DNA from: Desmospora profundinema
Lineage (GTDB): Bacteria > Bacillota > Bacilli > Thermoactinomycetales > DSM-45169
Reading direction: 5' to 3'
Assembly: GCF_031454155.1 (NCBI RefSeq)
Contig: NZ_JAVDQG010000004.1
Coordinates: forward strand, 372,001 to 436,000
Length of the DNA: 64,000 nt
How positions within the stretch are numbered: the stretch's first letter is position 1; each line of letters begins with the position of its first letter. The position numbers and the translations under genes are program-made. Of this stretch, positions 14,952-23,522 are shown piece after piece. The notes under the pieces are model-generated. The model had not been told where the DNA came from. It made no database searches and saw nothing but the letters and a program-made list of their open reading frames with translations.

Positions 14952-16724
14952 ATGGATGTGGCGACGTTCATTAAAGTTTCTACCCTTACTGAACTGAAGA
15001 AATCGGGAGTAAAAGTGGTGAAGGGAGAAGGAAATGCCATTGCCGTCGTTTATCATGAGGGCCGTGTCTATGCAGTCGACAACCGTTGTCCCCACATGGG
15101 CTTCCCCCTTCATATGGGCTCTCTGTGCGACGGAATCCTGACCTGCCACTGGCACCATGCGCGCTTTGATCTGGACAGCGGAGGAACGCTGGATCCCTGG
15201 GCGGATGATGTAGCCACCTACCGGACGGAGATTCGGGATGGGGTGGTTTGGGTGGAGTCCCTTCCCCAAGATCGGAAACGACTGCAACACCATCGCGATC
15301 GTCTCCGGGAGGGATTGGAGCAAAACTTAAGCCTAGTGATCGCCAAAGCGGTGGTGGCTTTAATGGAAGGGAGAGAGGAACCGGAGAAAATCGCCGCCAT
15401 CGGGGTGGAGTTTGGAACCACCCATCGTCGGGGCGGATGGCGCTCGGGATTAACCATCCTGAGTGCCATGGTGAACCTGCTGCCGAAGCTGGACCGGCAC
15501 GGCCAAGTGTTGGCCTTGTATCAGGGGCTGCGGTGGATCGCGGCAGAGAGTGCCGGCATGGGCACCCGGTTTCAACTGGAACCGCTGCCGTTAAAGGATG
15601 GAAACCCGGAGCGGCTGGCCCGTTGGTATCGCCGCTGTGTCGAGGTGCGGGACGTTCAGGGAGCGGAGCGGGTTTTGCTGACGGCGATTCGAGCGGGGCT
15701 TTCGGATGCACAGTTGTCGGAGTGGATGATGGCGGCGGTGACCGATCATTTTTACATGGATGTGGGACATGTGTTGGATTTTCACAATAAGGGATTTGAA
15801 ATCCTGACAAAGATCGGGTCGGATCACCGGGAGCGGGTGCTTTCCTCTCTGCTGCCACAACTGGCGGGGGCGGAACGGAGTGAGGAACTGCACAGCTGGC
15901 AATCTCCGGTCGATTTGGTCGCTCCGTTGAAACGGGCTTTCGCCGAAATGGAGACCTTCCCCTTTGGCACCATCAGGAAAGGAGAAGGGGATGAACGGTT
16001 GGTAGAAACCGTTCTGGGAGAAGATCCTCAAACCACTGTGACGGAAATGACACGGGCTTTACGGGAGGGGATGGATCCACGCCGTCTTGCCCAGTTGGTG
16101 ACGTTGGCTGCGGCCACCCGCATCCGTCGCTTCCATGTACAAAATGACTTTCGTGATTGGGATACGGCATTGCATACCTTTACCCATGCCCATGCCGTCC
16201 ATGAAAGTCTGCACCGTTCCGTAACGCCGGAGTTGGTGCGGGGGGTATTCCATGCGGCCATGAGTGTTTATCTGGATCGATTCCTTAACATTCCTGCTGC
16301 GAAAGAACCTAAAGGCAGCCGCGAGGAATGGTCTTTACATCCCGATGAATTGCTGTCGATCATGGATAAACAACAACAAGTGACAGAGGCGGCCCAATGG
16401 GTGCAATCCTATCTCGACCGGGGAGGAGACAAGGATGCTCTCTTCCGCACCCTTGGCCATGCGTTGTTGCGAGAGGACGCAGAGTTTCACACCTTCCAGA
16501 TGGTGGAGGCGGCGGTGGTAGAATATGACCGCTGGGAGAAAGAATCGGGTGCAATGGCCCAAGCCGCCCAAGAAACGATGATCCTGGCCATGACTCGTTA
16601 TCTGGCAGCCCATGCTCCTACCGCCCGCGAAGTTCCCCATGTCGCCCGGATCGCTTGGCGGCTTCACCGCGGGGAAATGTTGTTTGAGGAAGAGGCGGAA
16701 TCGACGGAACCGACATCGATCTGA
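14952..16724 (+). CDS. Rieske [2Fe-2S] protein with a ~480-residue helical extension
   Basis: A 590-residue protein. Residues 1-110 are a Rieske domain of the ferredoxin type: Cys46-x-His48 in RCPHMGF and Cys65-x2-His68 in CHWHHARF ligate a [2Fe-2S] cluster. The remaining 480 residues are almost entirely helical, with conserved-looking His/Asp clusters (TDHFYMDVGHVLDFHNKGFE; HTFTHAHAVHESLH) that could hold a second metal site. No signal peptide or membrane helix is present, so it is cytosolic. It is probably an oxidoreductase whose catalytic part is the helical domain; substrate unknown. ATG 14952 has AAAGGAG four bases before it; an ATG at 14892 has none. Confidence 0.8.
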   Translation: MDVATFIKVSTLTELKKSGVKVVKGEGNAIAVVYHEGRVYAVDNRCPHMGFPLHMGSLCDGILTCHWHHARFDLDSGGTLDPWADDVATYRTEIRDGVVWVESLPQDRKRLQHHRDRLREGLEQNLSLVIAKAVVALMEGREEPEKIAAIGVEFGTTHRRGGWRSGLTILSAMVNLLPKLDRHGQVLALYQGLRWIAAESAGMGTRFQLEPLPLKDGNPERLARWYRRCVEVRDVQGAERVLLTAIRAGLSDAQLSEWMMAAVTDHFYMDVGHVLDFHNKGFEILTKIGSDHRERVLSSLLPQLAGAERSEELHSWQSPVDLVAPLKRAFAEMETFPFGTIRKGEGDERLVETVLGEDPQTTVTEMTRALREGMDPRRLAQLVTLAAATRIRRFHVQNDFRDWDTALHTFTHAHAVHESLHRSVTPELVRGVFHAAMSVYLDRFLNIPAAKEPKGSREEWSLHPDELLSIMDKQQQVTEAAQWVQSYLDRGGDKDALFRTLGHALLREDAEFHTFQMVEAAVVEYDRWEKESGAMAQAAQETMILAMTRYLAAHAPTAREVPHVARIAWRLHRGEMLFEEEAESTEPTSI

Positions 16725-16937
16725 GTCACCAGGTGGGCGGGATCCCTTAAAAACCCGATTCGGAGTATGCCATCCACCGACGAGAGTCAAGGGATCTCGT
16801 CCCCGTTATTCGCGGGGAAACAGAAGTGATCGTGGACAATGAATTGAAAAATATCAGAAACTCGAACATAATATGAGGAGAACAGCAAGTCATATTTTTC
16901 CATTTTATTGAAAACGGTTTATTTCTGGAGGGATGAT

Positions 16938-18461
16938 ATGGCCACCATCGGAGATTTAATGCGCCACCGCACCCGACTCACCCCGCAATTGGAAGCCGTT
17001 GTTTCCGGCGATGATCGTTTCACGTTTGCAGAACTCAACCAGATGGTGAACCGACTGGCCCATTATCTGAACGCTTCCCAGGTAAAAAGGGGAGATCGCA
17101 TCGCCATCGTCTGCAATAATTCCGTTCCGTTTCCATTGATCTGTCTGGCCGCAGCAAAGGTGGGGGCGGTGGTCGTCCCCATCAATTGGCGGCTGAAGAC
17201 GGATGAAATCCGTTGGATCTTGGAGGATTGCCAGCCCCGACTGTTGTTTTACCACGAAGAATTTGAACAGGTGGAGCCGCTTTCGGGTGTGTTTGACTTT
17301 CTCGACCCGTTGATCCGCGTGGGAAGCGGGGATCAAATGCATGATTCGTTTCTCGATCGCTTCGCCTCCTATCCGTCAACAGAGCCGATGGTCCCTGTTC
17401 TGGAGGAAGACCCTGCCTTTATCATCTATACATCGGGAACGACGGGAAGGCCCAAAGGGGTTATCTTGACCCATGCCAATTTGCATGCGGCGGGATTGGC
17501 CAATTTCAGCACCTTGGATATGCGTTTGGGGGACCGTTTTTTATTTGTGACACCTCTTTTTCACATCAGCGGGATGGTGTTTACCGCCGGGGCGCTCATC
17601 CGGGGAATCACGTTGGTTTTATCCATGCAATTCCACCCGGTGGAGATCTGGGATCACTTGGAGAAAGAACGGGTGACGGGGATGATGTCCGTCCCCTCCA
17701 TGCTGAACTACCTGTGGCATTCGTTGCAAGCGAGAGAGTCAGGACCAGCGGACCTGCGTTCCATTATTTGCGGGGGATCCAAAGTTCCGGAGCATTTGAT
17801 CCGCGCTTTCCATGAAAGGGGATACCCTGTTGCCCAAGTGTACGGGACTACGGAATCGACAGGCGCGATCAGTTACTGGACACCGGAGATGGGAATCGAC
17901 CATTGTGAATCTGTGGGCAAACCCGTGTATCTTACTGAACTAAAAATTGTGGACCCGGCGACTGGGGAAGCGATGCCGCCGGGAGAGATGGGAGAAATCG
18001 TCTGTCGTAGTCCGCAGGTGTTTTCCGGTTATTGGGACAACCGGGATGCGACGGAGGAAGTGATTCGAAACGGTTGGTTTCACACACGGGATGTGGGATA
18101 TCTCGATGACGAGGAATTTTTGCACATCGTGGACCGGATGCGGGACATCATTATCACCAGCGGTGAAAATATCTTTCCGGCACAGGTGGAAGCGGTCATT
18201 CAGCAGATGGATCAAGTGGCTGAGGCTGCCGTGGTCGGGGTGAAGCATCCTGTCTGGGGGGAGTTGGCCCGGGCATATGTGGTTACAGCCGAGGGAGCCG
18301 TGCTCTCGGAGGAAGCGGTCTTGGCTCACACGCATCGGCAAATGGCGGAACACAATTTGCATGAAGTGGTGTTTGTCGATGCACTCCCCCGGAACGAGAT
18401 GGGCAAGGTGATGAAATATGTACTTCGTGGACATGCCAATCAAGTAACCCAAGAAAGCTGA
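16938..18461 (+). CDS. Acyl-CoA synthetase (AMP-dependent ligase)
   Basis: A 507-residue class I adenylate-forming enzyme. It has the P-loop YTSGTTGRPKGVILTH, the A5 motif YGTTESTGAI, the A7 region WFHTRDVGYLDDE, the hinge DRMRDIIITSGENIFPAQVE and the C-terminal catalytic Lys region in PRNEMGKVMKYVL. It converts a carboxylate, ATP and CoA to an acyl-CoA, probably a fatty or aromatic acid; the exact substrate cannot be read. ATG 16938 has GGAGGG eight bases upstream. It runs codirectionally with the next gene. Its relation to the FadR-like box at 19641 is not direct. Confidence 0.88.
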   Translation: MATIGDLMRHRTRLTPQLEAVVSGDDRFTFAELNQMVNRLAHYLNASQVKRGDRIAIVCNNSVPFPLICLAAAKVGAVVVPINWRLKTDEIRWILEDCQPRLLFYHEEFEQVEPLSGVFDFLDPLIRVGSGDQMHDSFLDRFASYPSTEPMVPVLEEDPAFIIYTSGTTGRPKGVILTHANLHAAGLANFSTLDMRLGDRFLFVTPLFHISGMVFTAGALIRGITLVLSMQFHPVEIWDHLEKERVTGMMSVPSMLNYLWHSLQARESGPADLRSIICGGSKVPEHLIRAFHERGYPVAQVYGTTESTGAISYWTPEMGIDHCESVGKPVYLTELKIVDPATGEAMPPGEMGEIVCRSPQVFSGYWDNRDATEEVIRNGWFHTRDVGYLDDEEFLHIVDRMRDIIITSGENIFPAQVEAVIQQMDQVAEAAVVGVKHPVWGELARAYVVTAEGAVLSEEAVLAHTHRQMAEHNLHEVVFVDALPRNEMGKVMKYVLRGHANQVTQES

Positions 18462-18521
18462 TCCAAACGTCGGTGGCCCGCCGCCGGCCGGGATCGGCTG
18501 GTTAACCTGAAGGGAGATAGG

Positions 18522-19385
18522 ATGATGTGGGGGTCACCGTCTTGGTTGGAAAACTACCTGGACCTGTTGCAGTTAGAACGGGAAGAAGCGTCATTCGCCT
18601 ATTTGGAACAAATTTGTCGTCGTCATCTCGCGGTCTTTCCCTTTGAAAACGCAGGTAAACTGATCGATCATCACGAGGGGCGATTCCCTTCCCGGCTCGT
18701 GCCGTCGATGGAGGAATTTCTGGAAAGGCATCGCGCTCAGCAGCTGGGCGGTACATGCTACATTCTCAACTCCCATTTGTTCCGGCTGTTGCGGGCATTG
18801 GGGTTTGATTGTCGGTTGCTGCCTGTGGGGGAGAGCCATGTGGCGATCCTGGTGCGGCTCCCGGACTTGGGAGGAGAGCGGGTATATGTGGATGTAGGAT
18901 CTGCTTCCCCCCTGTACCGGCCGGTACGTTTTGAAACAGAGCCCCAAAACCGCACAGGCTTCGGCGGATATGAAGTCCGGTTGAGACCAGTGGAGGATGG
19001 AGAGGGGCGGTGGCGCTATACGCGTCATATCGATGGCCGCTTGGGTGAGCCGATCTGGACCTTTGATCCGGATACGACGGTTTCTTCCATCCAATCCTTT
19101 TCCAAAGCGATCTACCGTTCGTACCAACCGGACGGAGCCTTTATGACAATATTGCGCTGCCAGGTGTGGCAGTGGGAACGAAGCCGGAGCTTGTCCCTGG
19201 TGAACAATCGCTTTTCCATCCGTCATCAGGATGGAGCCGTCGAGAAGCGGACATTGGCGGATCGAAAAGCGATCCGGCAAGTGATGGAGGAGGAGTTCGG
19301 ATATCCCGACTTTCCATCCGGCCGGGTGATGGATATCCTAGAAGAGCGGGGAGTATCGGTGTTTCCGAAATCAGACACAGCATAA
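18522..19385 (+). CDS. Arylamine N-acetyltransferase family protein
   Basis: A 287-residue NAT-fold enzyme. The catalytic triad is visible as Cys79 in LGGTCYILN, His106 in VGESHVAIL and Asp124 in VYVDVGSASP, in normal order and spacing. NATs transfer an acetyl or acyl group from CoA to an aromatic amine, hydrazine or an amide-forming substrate. The RGGxC motif is LGGTC. GGGAG lies five bases before ATG 18522 (ATG 18525 is also possible). Follows the acyl-CoA ligase on the same strand by 60 bases, so a coupled acyl-transfer role is conceivable. Ends with a terminator. Confidence 0.85.
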   Translation: MMWGSPSWLENYLDLLQLEREEASFAYLEQICRRHLAVFPFENAGKLIDHHEGRFPSRLVPSMEEFLERHRAQQLGGTCYILNSHLFRLLRALGFDCRLLPVGESHVAILVRLPDLGGERVYVDVGSASPLYRPVRFETEPQNRTGFGGYEVRLRPVEDGEGRWRYTRHIDGRLGEPIWTFDPDTTVSSIQSFSKAIYRSYQPDGAFMTILRCQVWQWERSRSLSLVNNRFSIRHQDGAVEKRTLADRKAIRQVMEEEFGYPDFPSGRVMDILEERGVSVFPKSDTA

Positions 19386-19412
19386 CAGCTAGATCGGTTG
19401 TGTTTATGGATT

Positions 19413-19439
19413 AAAGGAAAGCTTGCGGGCTTTCCTTTT
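19413..19439 (+). terminator. Intrinsic terminator after the NAT gene
   Basis: AAAGGAAAGC pairs with GCTTTCCTTT; a short T run follows. Confidence 0.8.
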
Positions 19440-19625
19440 CACTGTGTTCACGGGATTTCCCGATGATTTCGGAGAGAAATTGATTTTTTCTGTAAGGACC
19501 GGTATAGTTGGCATCTCCTTTATGAACCCTGCGGCAAAAAAAGTGAAAGGGAGGGTCCAATCTTTCTTAATAAATGAGTGATTGCGATCCTCTTTACTTT
19601 CTAGAAATTTGATGTTACTTTGTTA

Positions 19626-19658
19626 TTGTAAGCGATAACATGAGTGAATATTCATTCA
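19626..19658 (+). promoter_or_regulatory. FadR-like operator overlapping a promoter
   Basis: TTGTAA, a 17-base spacer and TATTCA give a plausible promoter. The palindrome at 19641-19658, TGAGTGAATATTCATTCA, differs at one position from the Bacillus FadR consensus as I recall it (TGAATGANTANTCATTCA) and covers the -10. It precedes a fatty-acid/CoA gene cluster, which fits fatty acyl-CoA control. Confidence 0.75.
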
Positions 19659-19743
19659 TTTTATGTTTGTGTTCCACCTGAGTACATCCATTCTCAGTGC
19701 TATGCCAGTTGTAAAATTGCAGCCAATAAAATAAGGGGATAGA

Positions 19744-20036
19744 GGTCGTGACGGTGATTCTTATGTGATCAACGGTCAGAAAACCTTTATCACCAACGGT
19801 ATTCAATCGGATCTCGTCTTGGTTGTCTGCAAAACCGATCCCAAAGCCGTACCCAAGCACAAAGGCATCAGTCTGATTGTAGTGGAACGGGGCAGCCCGG
19901 GTTTTTCCCGGGGGAGAAAATTGGACAAAATCGGGCTTCACAGTCAGGATACCGCTGAGATATTCCGGTTTCCGCCATCTATGCAGGCACCAATGAAATC
20001 ATGAAGACGATCATCGCCAAAGACATGGGATTGTAA
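19744..20036 (+). pseudogene. Decayed acyl-CoA dehydrogenase
   Basis: From 19744 the frame reads RDGDSYVINGQKTFITNGIQ and continues to LDKIGLHSQDTAEIF, the middle beta domain of an acyl-CoA dehydrogenase. It then breaks near 19968, and in another frame the last 22 codons read VSAIYAGTNEIMKTIIAKDM, the family's C-terminus with the GTNE motif. The N-terminal 120 or so residues and most of the C-terminal helical domain are gone. Normal proteins have about 380 residues. It heads the CoA-transferase/thiolase operon behind the FadR-like box, so the cluster lost its dehydrogenase here. Confidence 0.85.
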
Positions 20037-20057
20037 GATCGGGAAGGAGATCGATTC

Positions 20058-21236
20058 ATGGAGATGCCGCTGCGTTCCATTCGCATGTTGGATCTGACAA
20101 GGCTGCTGCCCGGCCCGTACTGTACCATGCTATTGGCTGATTTCGGCGCGGAAGTGATTAAAATAGAAGATCCCCAGATCGGGGACTACGCCAGGTGGCA
20201 TGGACCAAAGCTGGGTGAAGAGAGTGCCCTGTTTCATTCTTTAAACCGAAATAAAAAAAGTTTTTGTTTGGATTTGAAGTCTGAGCAGGGAAAGGACATC
20301 TTTTTGCAACTGGTTCAAACAGCGGATGTGGTGGTAGAGTCCTTTCGCCCCGGTGTGATGGACCGGTTGGGACTGGGTTACGAGGCATTGGCGAAGGTCA
20401 ATCCAAAGCTGATCTACTGTGCCGTGACGGGATATGGACAGGATGGTCCTTACTCCGCTTTTCCCGGACATGACATTAATTATTTGAGTTACACCGGGTT
20501 TTTGGATTTGCAGGGAGAACGGGGCGGACGGCCGGTGGTGCCGGCGGTTCAAATCGCCGATATCGGGGGCGGTTCCTTAATGGCCGCCGTCGGCATATTA
20601 CTGGCACTGCAAGCCAGAGCACGGACGCAAAAAGGACAGTTTGTCGACATTTCCATGATGGACGGTGTCGTTTCCTGGATGCAGACGATTCTCCCCGACT
20701 ATTTGGCGACGGGTCGGCCGCCCCGGCGCGGTGAATCGATGTTGGCAGGCGGCAGAGCCTGCTACGGGGTTTATGAAACGGCCGATCAGCGATTCCTCGC
20801 AGTCGGTGCGCTGGAACCGAAGTTTTGGGAAACCTTCTGCCGGATCATCCAACGTCCCGATTGGATTTTCCGCCTGGAAGCTCCCTTGGATGAGCAGGAG
20901 AAGTTGAAAGAAGAAATTTCATCGATCATCAAAACTCGTACATTATCGGAGTGGATGGACGCTTTTAAGAATCAAGAAGCGTGCGTTTCACCCGTCCTCC
21001 AGTTGGAGGAAGTACAAGCAGACCGGCAAATCAAGCACCGGCAAATGATTGTGGATGTGGAGCATCCCGCGTTGGGGACTATCCAACAACCGGGTATTCC
21101 GATTCAATTATTGGACACAAAGGGTGCGATCCGTTCTCCGGCTCCGTCATGGGGGGAACACACCAAAGAATTGTTGCTCGAACTGGGCTTTACCGAAGAG
21201 CAGATTACACAGTTGAAAAAAGAAAATACCATTTGA
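20058..21236 (+). CDS. CaiB/BaiF-type (family III) CoA-transferase
   Basis: A 392-residue family III CoA-transferase. The N-terminus has LDLTRLLPGPYCTMLLADFG with the EVIKIE strand, and the catalytic Asp region is NYLSYTGFLD preceded by FPGHDI. These enzymes move CoA between carboxylic acids through an aspartyl-CoA intermediate in the cytosol. GGAAGGAGAT precedes ATG 20058. It lies 22 bases after the dehydrogenase relic and 15 bases before the thiolase, so the three belong to one transcript under the FadR-like box. The substrate is presumably a fatty or branched acid but is not determined. Confidence 0.9.
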   Translation: MEMPLRSIRMLDLTRLLPGPYCTMLLADFGAEVIKIEDPQIGDYARWHGPKLGEESALFHSLNRNKKSFCLDLKSEQGKDIFLQLVQTADVVVESFRPGVMDRLGLGYEALAKVNPKLIYCAVTGYGQDGPYSAFPGHDINYLSYTGFLDLQGERGGRPVVPAVQIADIGGGSLMAAVGILLALQARARTQKGQFVDISMMDGVVSWMQTILPDYLATGRPPRRGESMLAGGRACYGVYETADQRFLAVGALEPKFWETFCRIIQRPDWIFRLEAPLDEQEKLKEEISSIIKTRTLSEWMDAFKNQEACVSPVLQLEEVQADRQIKHRQMIVDVEHPALGTIQQPGIPIQLLDTKGAIRSPAPSWGEHTKELLLELGFTEEQITQLKKENTI

Positions 21237-21250
21237 AAGGGTGGTTCCAC

Positions 21251-22402
21251 GTGCGCGAAGCGGTCATTATCGAAGCCGTCAGAACCCCGGTGGGTCGTAG
21301 AAACGGAATATTAAGCGGAATTCGAGCCGATGAGCTGGCGGCGGAAGTGCTGAAAGAAGTGGTAAACCAAGCGGGTTTGTCTCCGAAGATGGTGGAAGAC
21401 GTGATCATGGGGTGTGTATCGCAAGTGGGGGAACAAGCTGCAGATATTGCGAGAGTCGCTGCTTTGATTGCGGGTTATCCCACCGAAGTTCCCGGAACGA
21501 CGATTGATCGTCAGTGCGGATCGAGTCAGCAGGCTGTTCATTTTGCTGCTCAGGCGATTATCAGCGGAGATATGGATGTGGTCGTTGCGGCTGGTATTGA
21601 AAACATGTCCCGTGTTCCCATGTTTTCCAACTTGCAGGGAGTCGATTTCAGCAAGAAGTTAACCGCACGCCATGAAATGATCAATCAAGGGTTGTCGGCA
21701 GAAAGAATCGCCGAAAAGTGGAGACTCAGCCGCCAACAAATGGATGAATTCTCTCTCGAGAGTCACCAAAAAGCCCTGGCGGCTCAGAACGAAGGCCGTT
21801 TTGAGCGGGAAATCATCCCGATTGAAGTGACGCTGCCGGATGGAACGAAAGCAATGGTCACGAAAGATGAGGGCCCGAGAGACGATACTTCTTTGGAAAA
21901 ACTAGCCCAGCTTTCTCCCTCATTTAAGGAAGGGGGCCATATTCACGCCGGTAATTCCAGTCAAATCAGTGACGGGGCGGCGGCTGTTTTGCTGATGTCC
22001 AAAGAAAAAGCGGAGGAACTCGGTTTAAAACCTCGTTTTCGAGTGCTGACACGAGTGGTGGTGGGTTCGGATCCCACATTGATGCTGACCGGCCCAATCC
22101 CTGCAACGGAAAAGGTATTGGCCAAAGCGGGTTTGCAATTAAACGATATGGATGTATTTGAAGTCAATGAAGCGTTTGCCTCCGTTCCGCTGGCCTGGCT
22201 GGCCGAAACGGGTGCCGACCCCTGTAAGCTCAATCCCAACGGCGGAGCGATCGCGCTGGGCCATCCGCTGGGAGCCTCGGGGGCCCGGTTGATGACAACG
22301 ATGGTTCACGAACTGGAACGCACCGGCGGTCGCTACGGATTGCAAACCATGTGTGAAGGTCACGGGATGGCCAATGCCACGATTATTGAACGGTTAGTTT
22401 AG
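21251..22402 (+). CDS. Thiolase (acetyl-CoA acyltransferase)
   Basis: A 383-residue thiolase. The acylated Cys is in DRQCGSSQQAVHFA, the His in GGAIALGHPLGASGAR and the second Cys in TMCEGHGMANA. The last motif is usually CIGGGMG; the CEGHGMA form occurs in a group of degradative thiolases. It cleaves 3-ketoacyl-CoA or condenses acetyl-CoA. GTG 21251 has AAAGGGTGG six bases upstream; no ATG fits. Its stop codon TAG is the first triplet of the inverted-repeat element that follows, so that insertion may have slightly changed the C-terminus. Confidence 0.92.
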   Translation: MREAVIIEAVRTPVGRRNGILSGIRADELAAEVLKEVVNQAGLSPKMVEDVIMGCVSQVGEQAADIARVAALIAGYPTEVPGTTIDRQCGSSQQAVHFAAQAIISGDMDVVVAAGIENMSRVPMFSNLQGVDFSKKLTARHEMINQGLSAERIAEKWRLSRQQMDEFSLESHQKALAAQNEGRFEREIIPIEVTLPDGTKAMVTKDEGPRDDTSLEKLAQLSPSFKEGGHIHAGNSSQISDGAAAVLLMSKEKAEELGLKPRFRVLTRVVVGSDPTLMLTGPIPATEKVLAKAGLQLNDMDVFEVNEAFASVPLAWLAETGADPCKLNPNGGAIALGHPLGASGARLMTTMVHELERTGGRYGLQTMCEGHGMANATIIERLV

Positions 22403-22615
22403 TACTATAGTTGCGCTTATAAGAGTAGGTGCAGATGTGAGAAGGGAGGGTGGTGGGATGGCTGCGATCCTTTGCACTCACAGAGTACAAGTCTCGCCTG
22501 AGTCGCTTTGCTCCTGGTCTCGCTATGCGCTTTTTGCAAGAGATCGAAGACAGCCCACCAGCCCGACCAACCCACGTTCCTATACACTCTTCGTACAAAT
22601 GCAACTGTAGTACTA
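22400..22615 (+). mobile_element. MITE-like element with 15-bp terminal inverted repeats
   Basis: The ends read TAGTACTATAGTTGC at 22400-22414 and GCAACTGTAGTACTA at 22601-22615, inverted repeats with one mismatch. Further inward the arms stay loosely complementary (GGTGGGATGGCTGC and GACAGCCCACC). The centre, 22470-22557, holds the core seen in the other repeats: TTTGCACTCACAGAGTACAA, GTCTCGCCTGAGTCGC and CTGGTCTCGCTATGCGC. No gene is encoded. It is the longest member of the family and separates thiolase from the SDR gene. Confidence 0.75.
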
Positions 22616-22652
22616 GCTAGAGTGATAACCGAATCATCAGGAGGGATCGGAT

Positions 22653-23420
22653 TTGGATATTCGAGATCATGTCGGTTTTGTCACAGGAGGGGCGTCGGGT
22701 TTAGGGGAAGCGACCGTTCGTCAGCTGGCCGCCCATGGGGCCAAAGTGGTGATTGCCGATCTGCAAGAAGAAAAGGGGAAGGGGTTGGCAGAAGAATTAG
22801 GGGAGAATGTCCGGTTTGTCAAAACCGATGTCACAGATGAGGCAAGTGTCCACCACGCTGTCCATCAGGCTTATGAAATAGGGCAGGGCATTCATATCCT
22901 GGTCAATTGTGCGGGAATCGGAGCGGCTCAAAAAACCGTCAGTAAAAAGGGACCGCATGATCTGGCTGTCTTTCAAACGGTCATTCAAGTGAACTTAGTC
23001 GGTACCTTTAATGCGATCCGGCTGGTGGCTGAACAAATGGCCGCCAATTCCCCCAATGAACAAGGGGAAAAAGGCGTGATCATTAATACCGCCTCTGTGG
23101 CGGCTTTTGAAGGGCAAATAGGGCAGGCCGCTTACAGTGCTTCCAAAGGTGGGATCGTCGGGATGACGCTCCCGATTGCCCGTGATCTCGCCCAACACGG
23201 CGTGCGTGTGATGACGATTGCACCCGGCCTGTTTGATACACCATTATTCAGTGCACTGCCGGATCAAGCACGCCAAGCACTAGGGGCAATGGTACCTTTT
23301 CCTTCCCGCCTCGGGGATCCATCCGAATATGCTAAACTCGTGCAAAGTATTATCGAAAATCCGATGCTAAATGGAGAGGTCATCCGTTTAGATGGCGCAA
23401 TCCGGATGCAACCCAAATAA
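22653..23420 (+). CDS. 3-hydroxyacyl-CoA dehydrogenase-like SDR (HSD17B10 type)
   Basis: A 255-residue SDR. Cofactor motif [10 protein letters not shown] with Asp in VIADLQEE indicating NAD preference, NCAGIG, catalytic Ser in [11 protein letters not shown] and Tyr/Lys in AAYSASKGG. The C-terminal pattern ([30 protein letters not shown]) is that of type II 3-hydroxyacyl-CoA dehydrogenases, which oxidise 3-hydroxyacyl-CoA in beta-oxidation and branched-chain degradation. The start is TTG 22653 with AGGAGGG upstream. It fits the pathway of the preceding thiolase, from which it is now separated by the MITE-like element. Ends at a terminator. Confidence 0.88.
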   Translation: MDIRDHVGFVTGGASGLGEATVRQLAAHGAKVVIADLQEEKGKGLAEELGENVRFVKTDVTDEASVHHAVHQAYEIGQGIHILVNCAGIGAAQKTVSKKGPHDLAVFQTVIQVNLVGTFNAIRLVAEQMAANSPNEQGEKGVIINTASVAAFEGQIGQAAYSASKGGIVGMTLPIARDLAQHGVRVMTIAPGLFDTPLFSALPDQARQALGAMVPFPSRLGDPSEYAKLVQSIIENPMLNGEVIRLDGAIRMQPK

Positions 23421-23424
23421 TCTC

Positions 23425-23466
23425 GAAAAAACCGCTGGAGTCGACTAGATTCCGGCGGTTTTTTCG
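23425..23466 (+). terminator. Intrinsic terminator after the SDR
   Basis: AAAAAACCGC and GCGGTTTTTT form the stem base, with CTGGA and TCCGG continuing it upward; T run at the end. Confidence 0.85.
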
Positions 23467-23522
23467 TTTACAACCGGCTAAGAAAGGGGAGCAAGGGAGG
23501 TTCCAATCCGAGCCCCGCCGTA

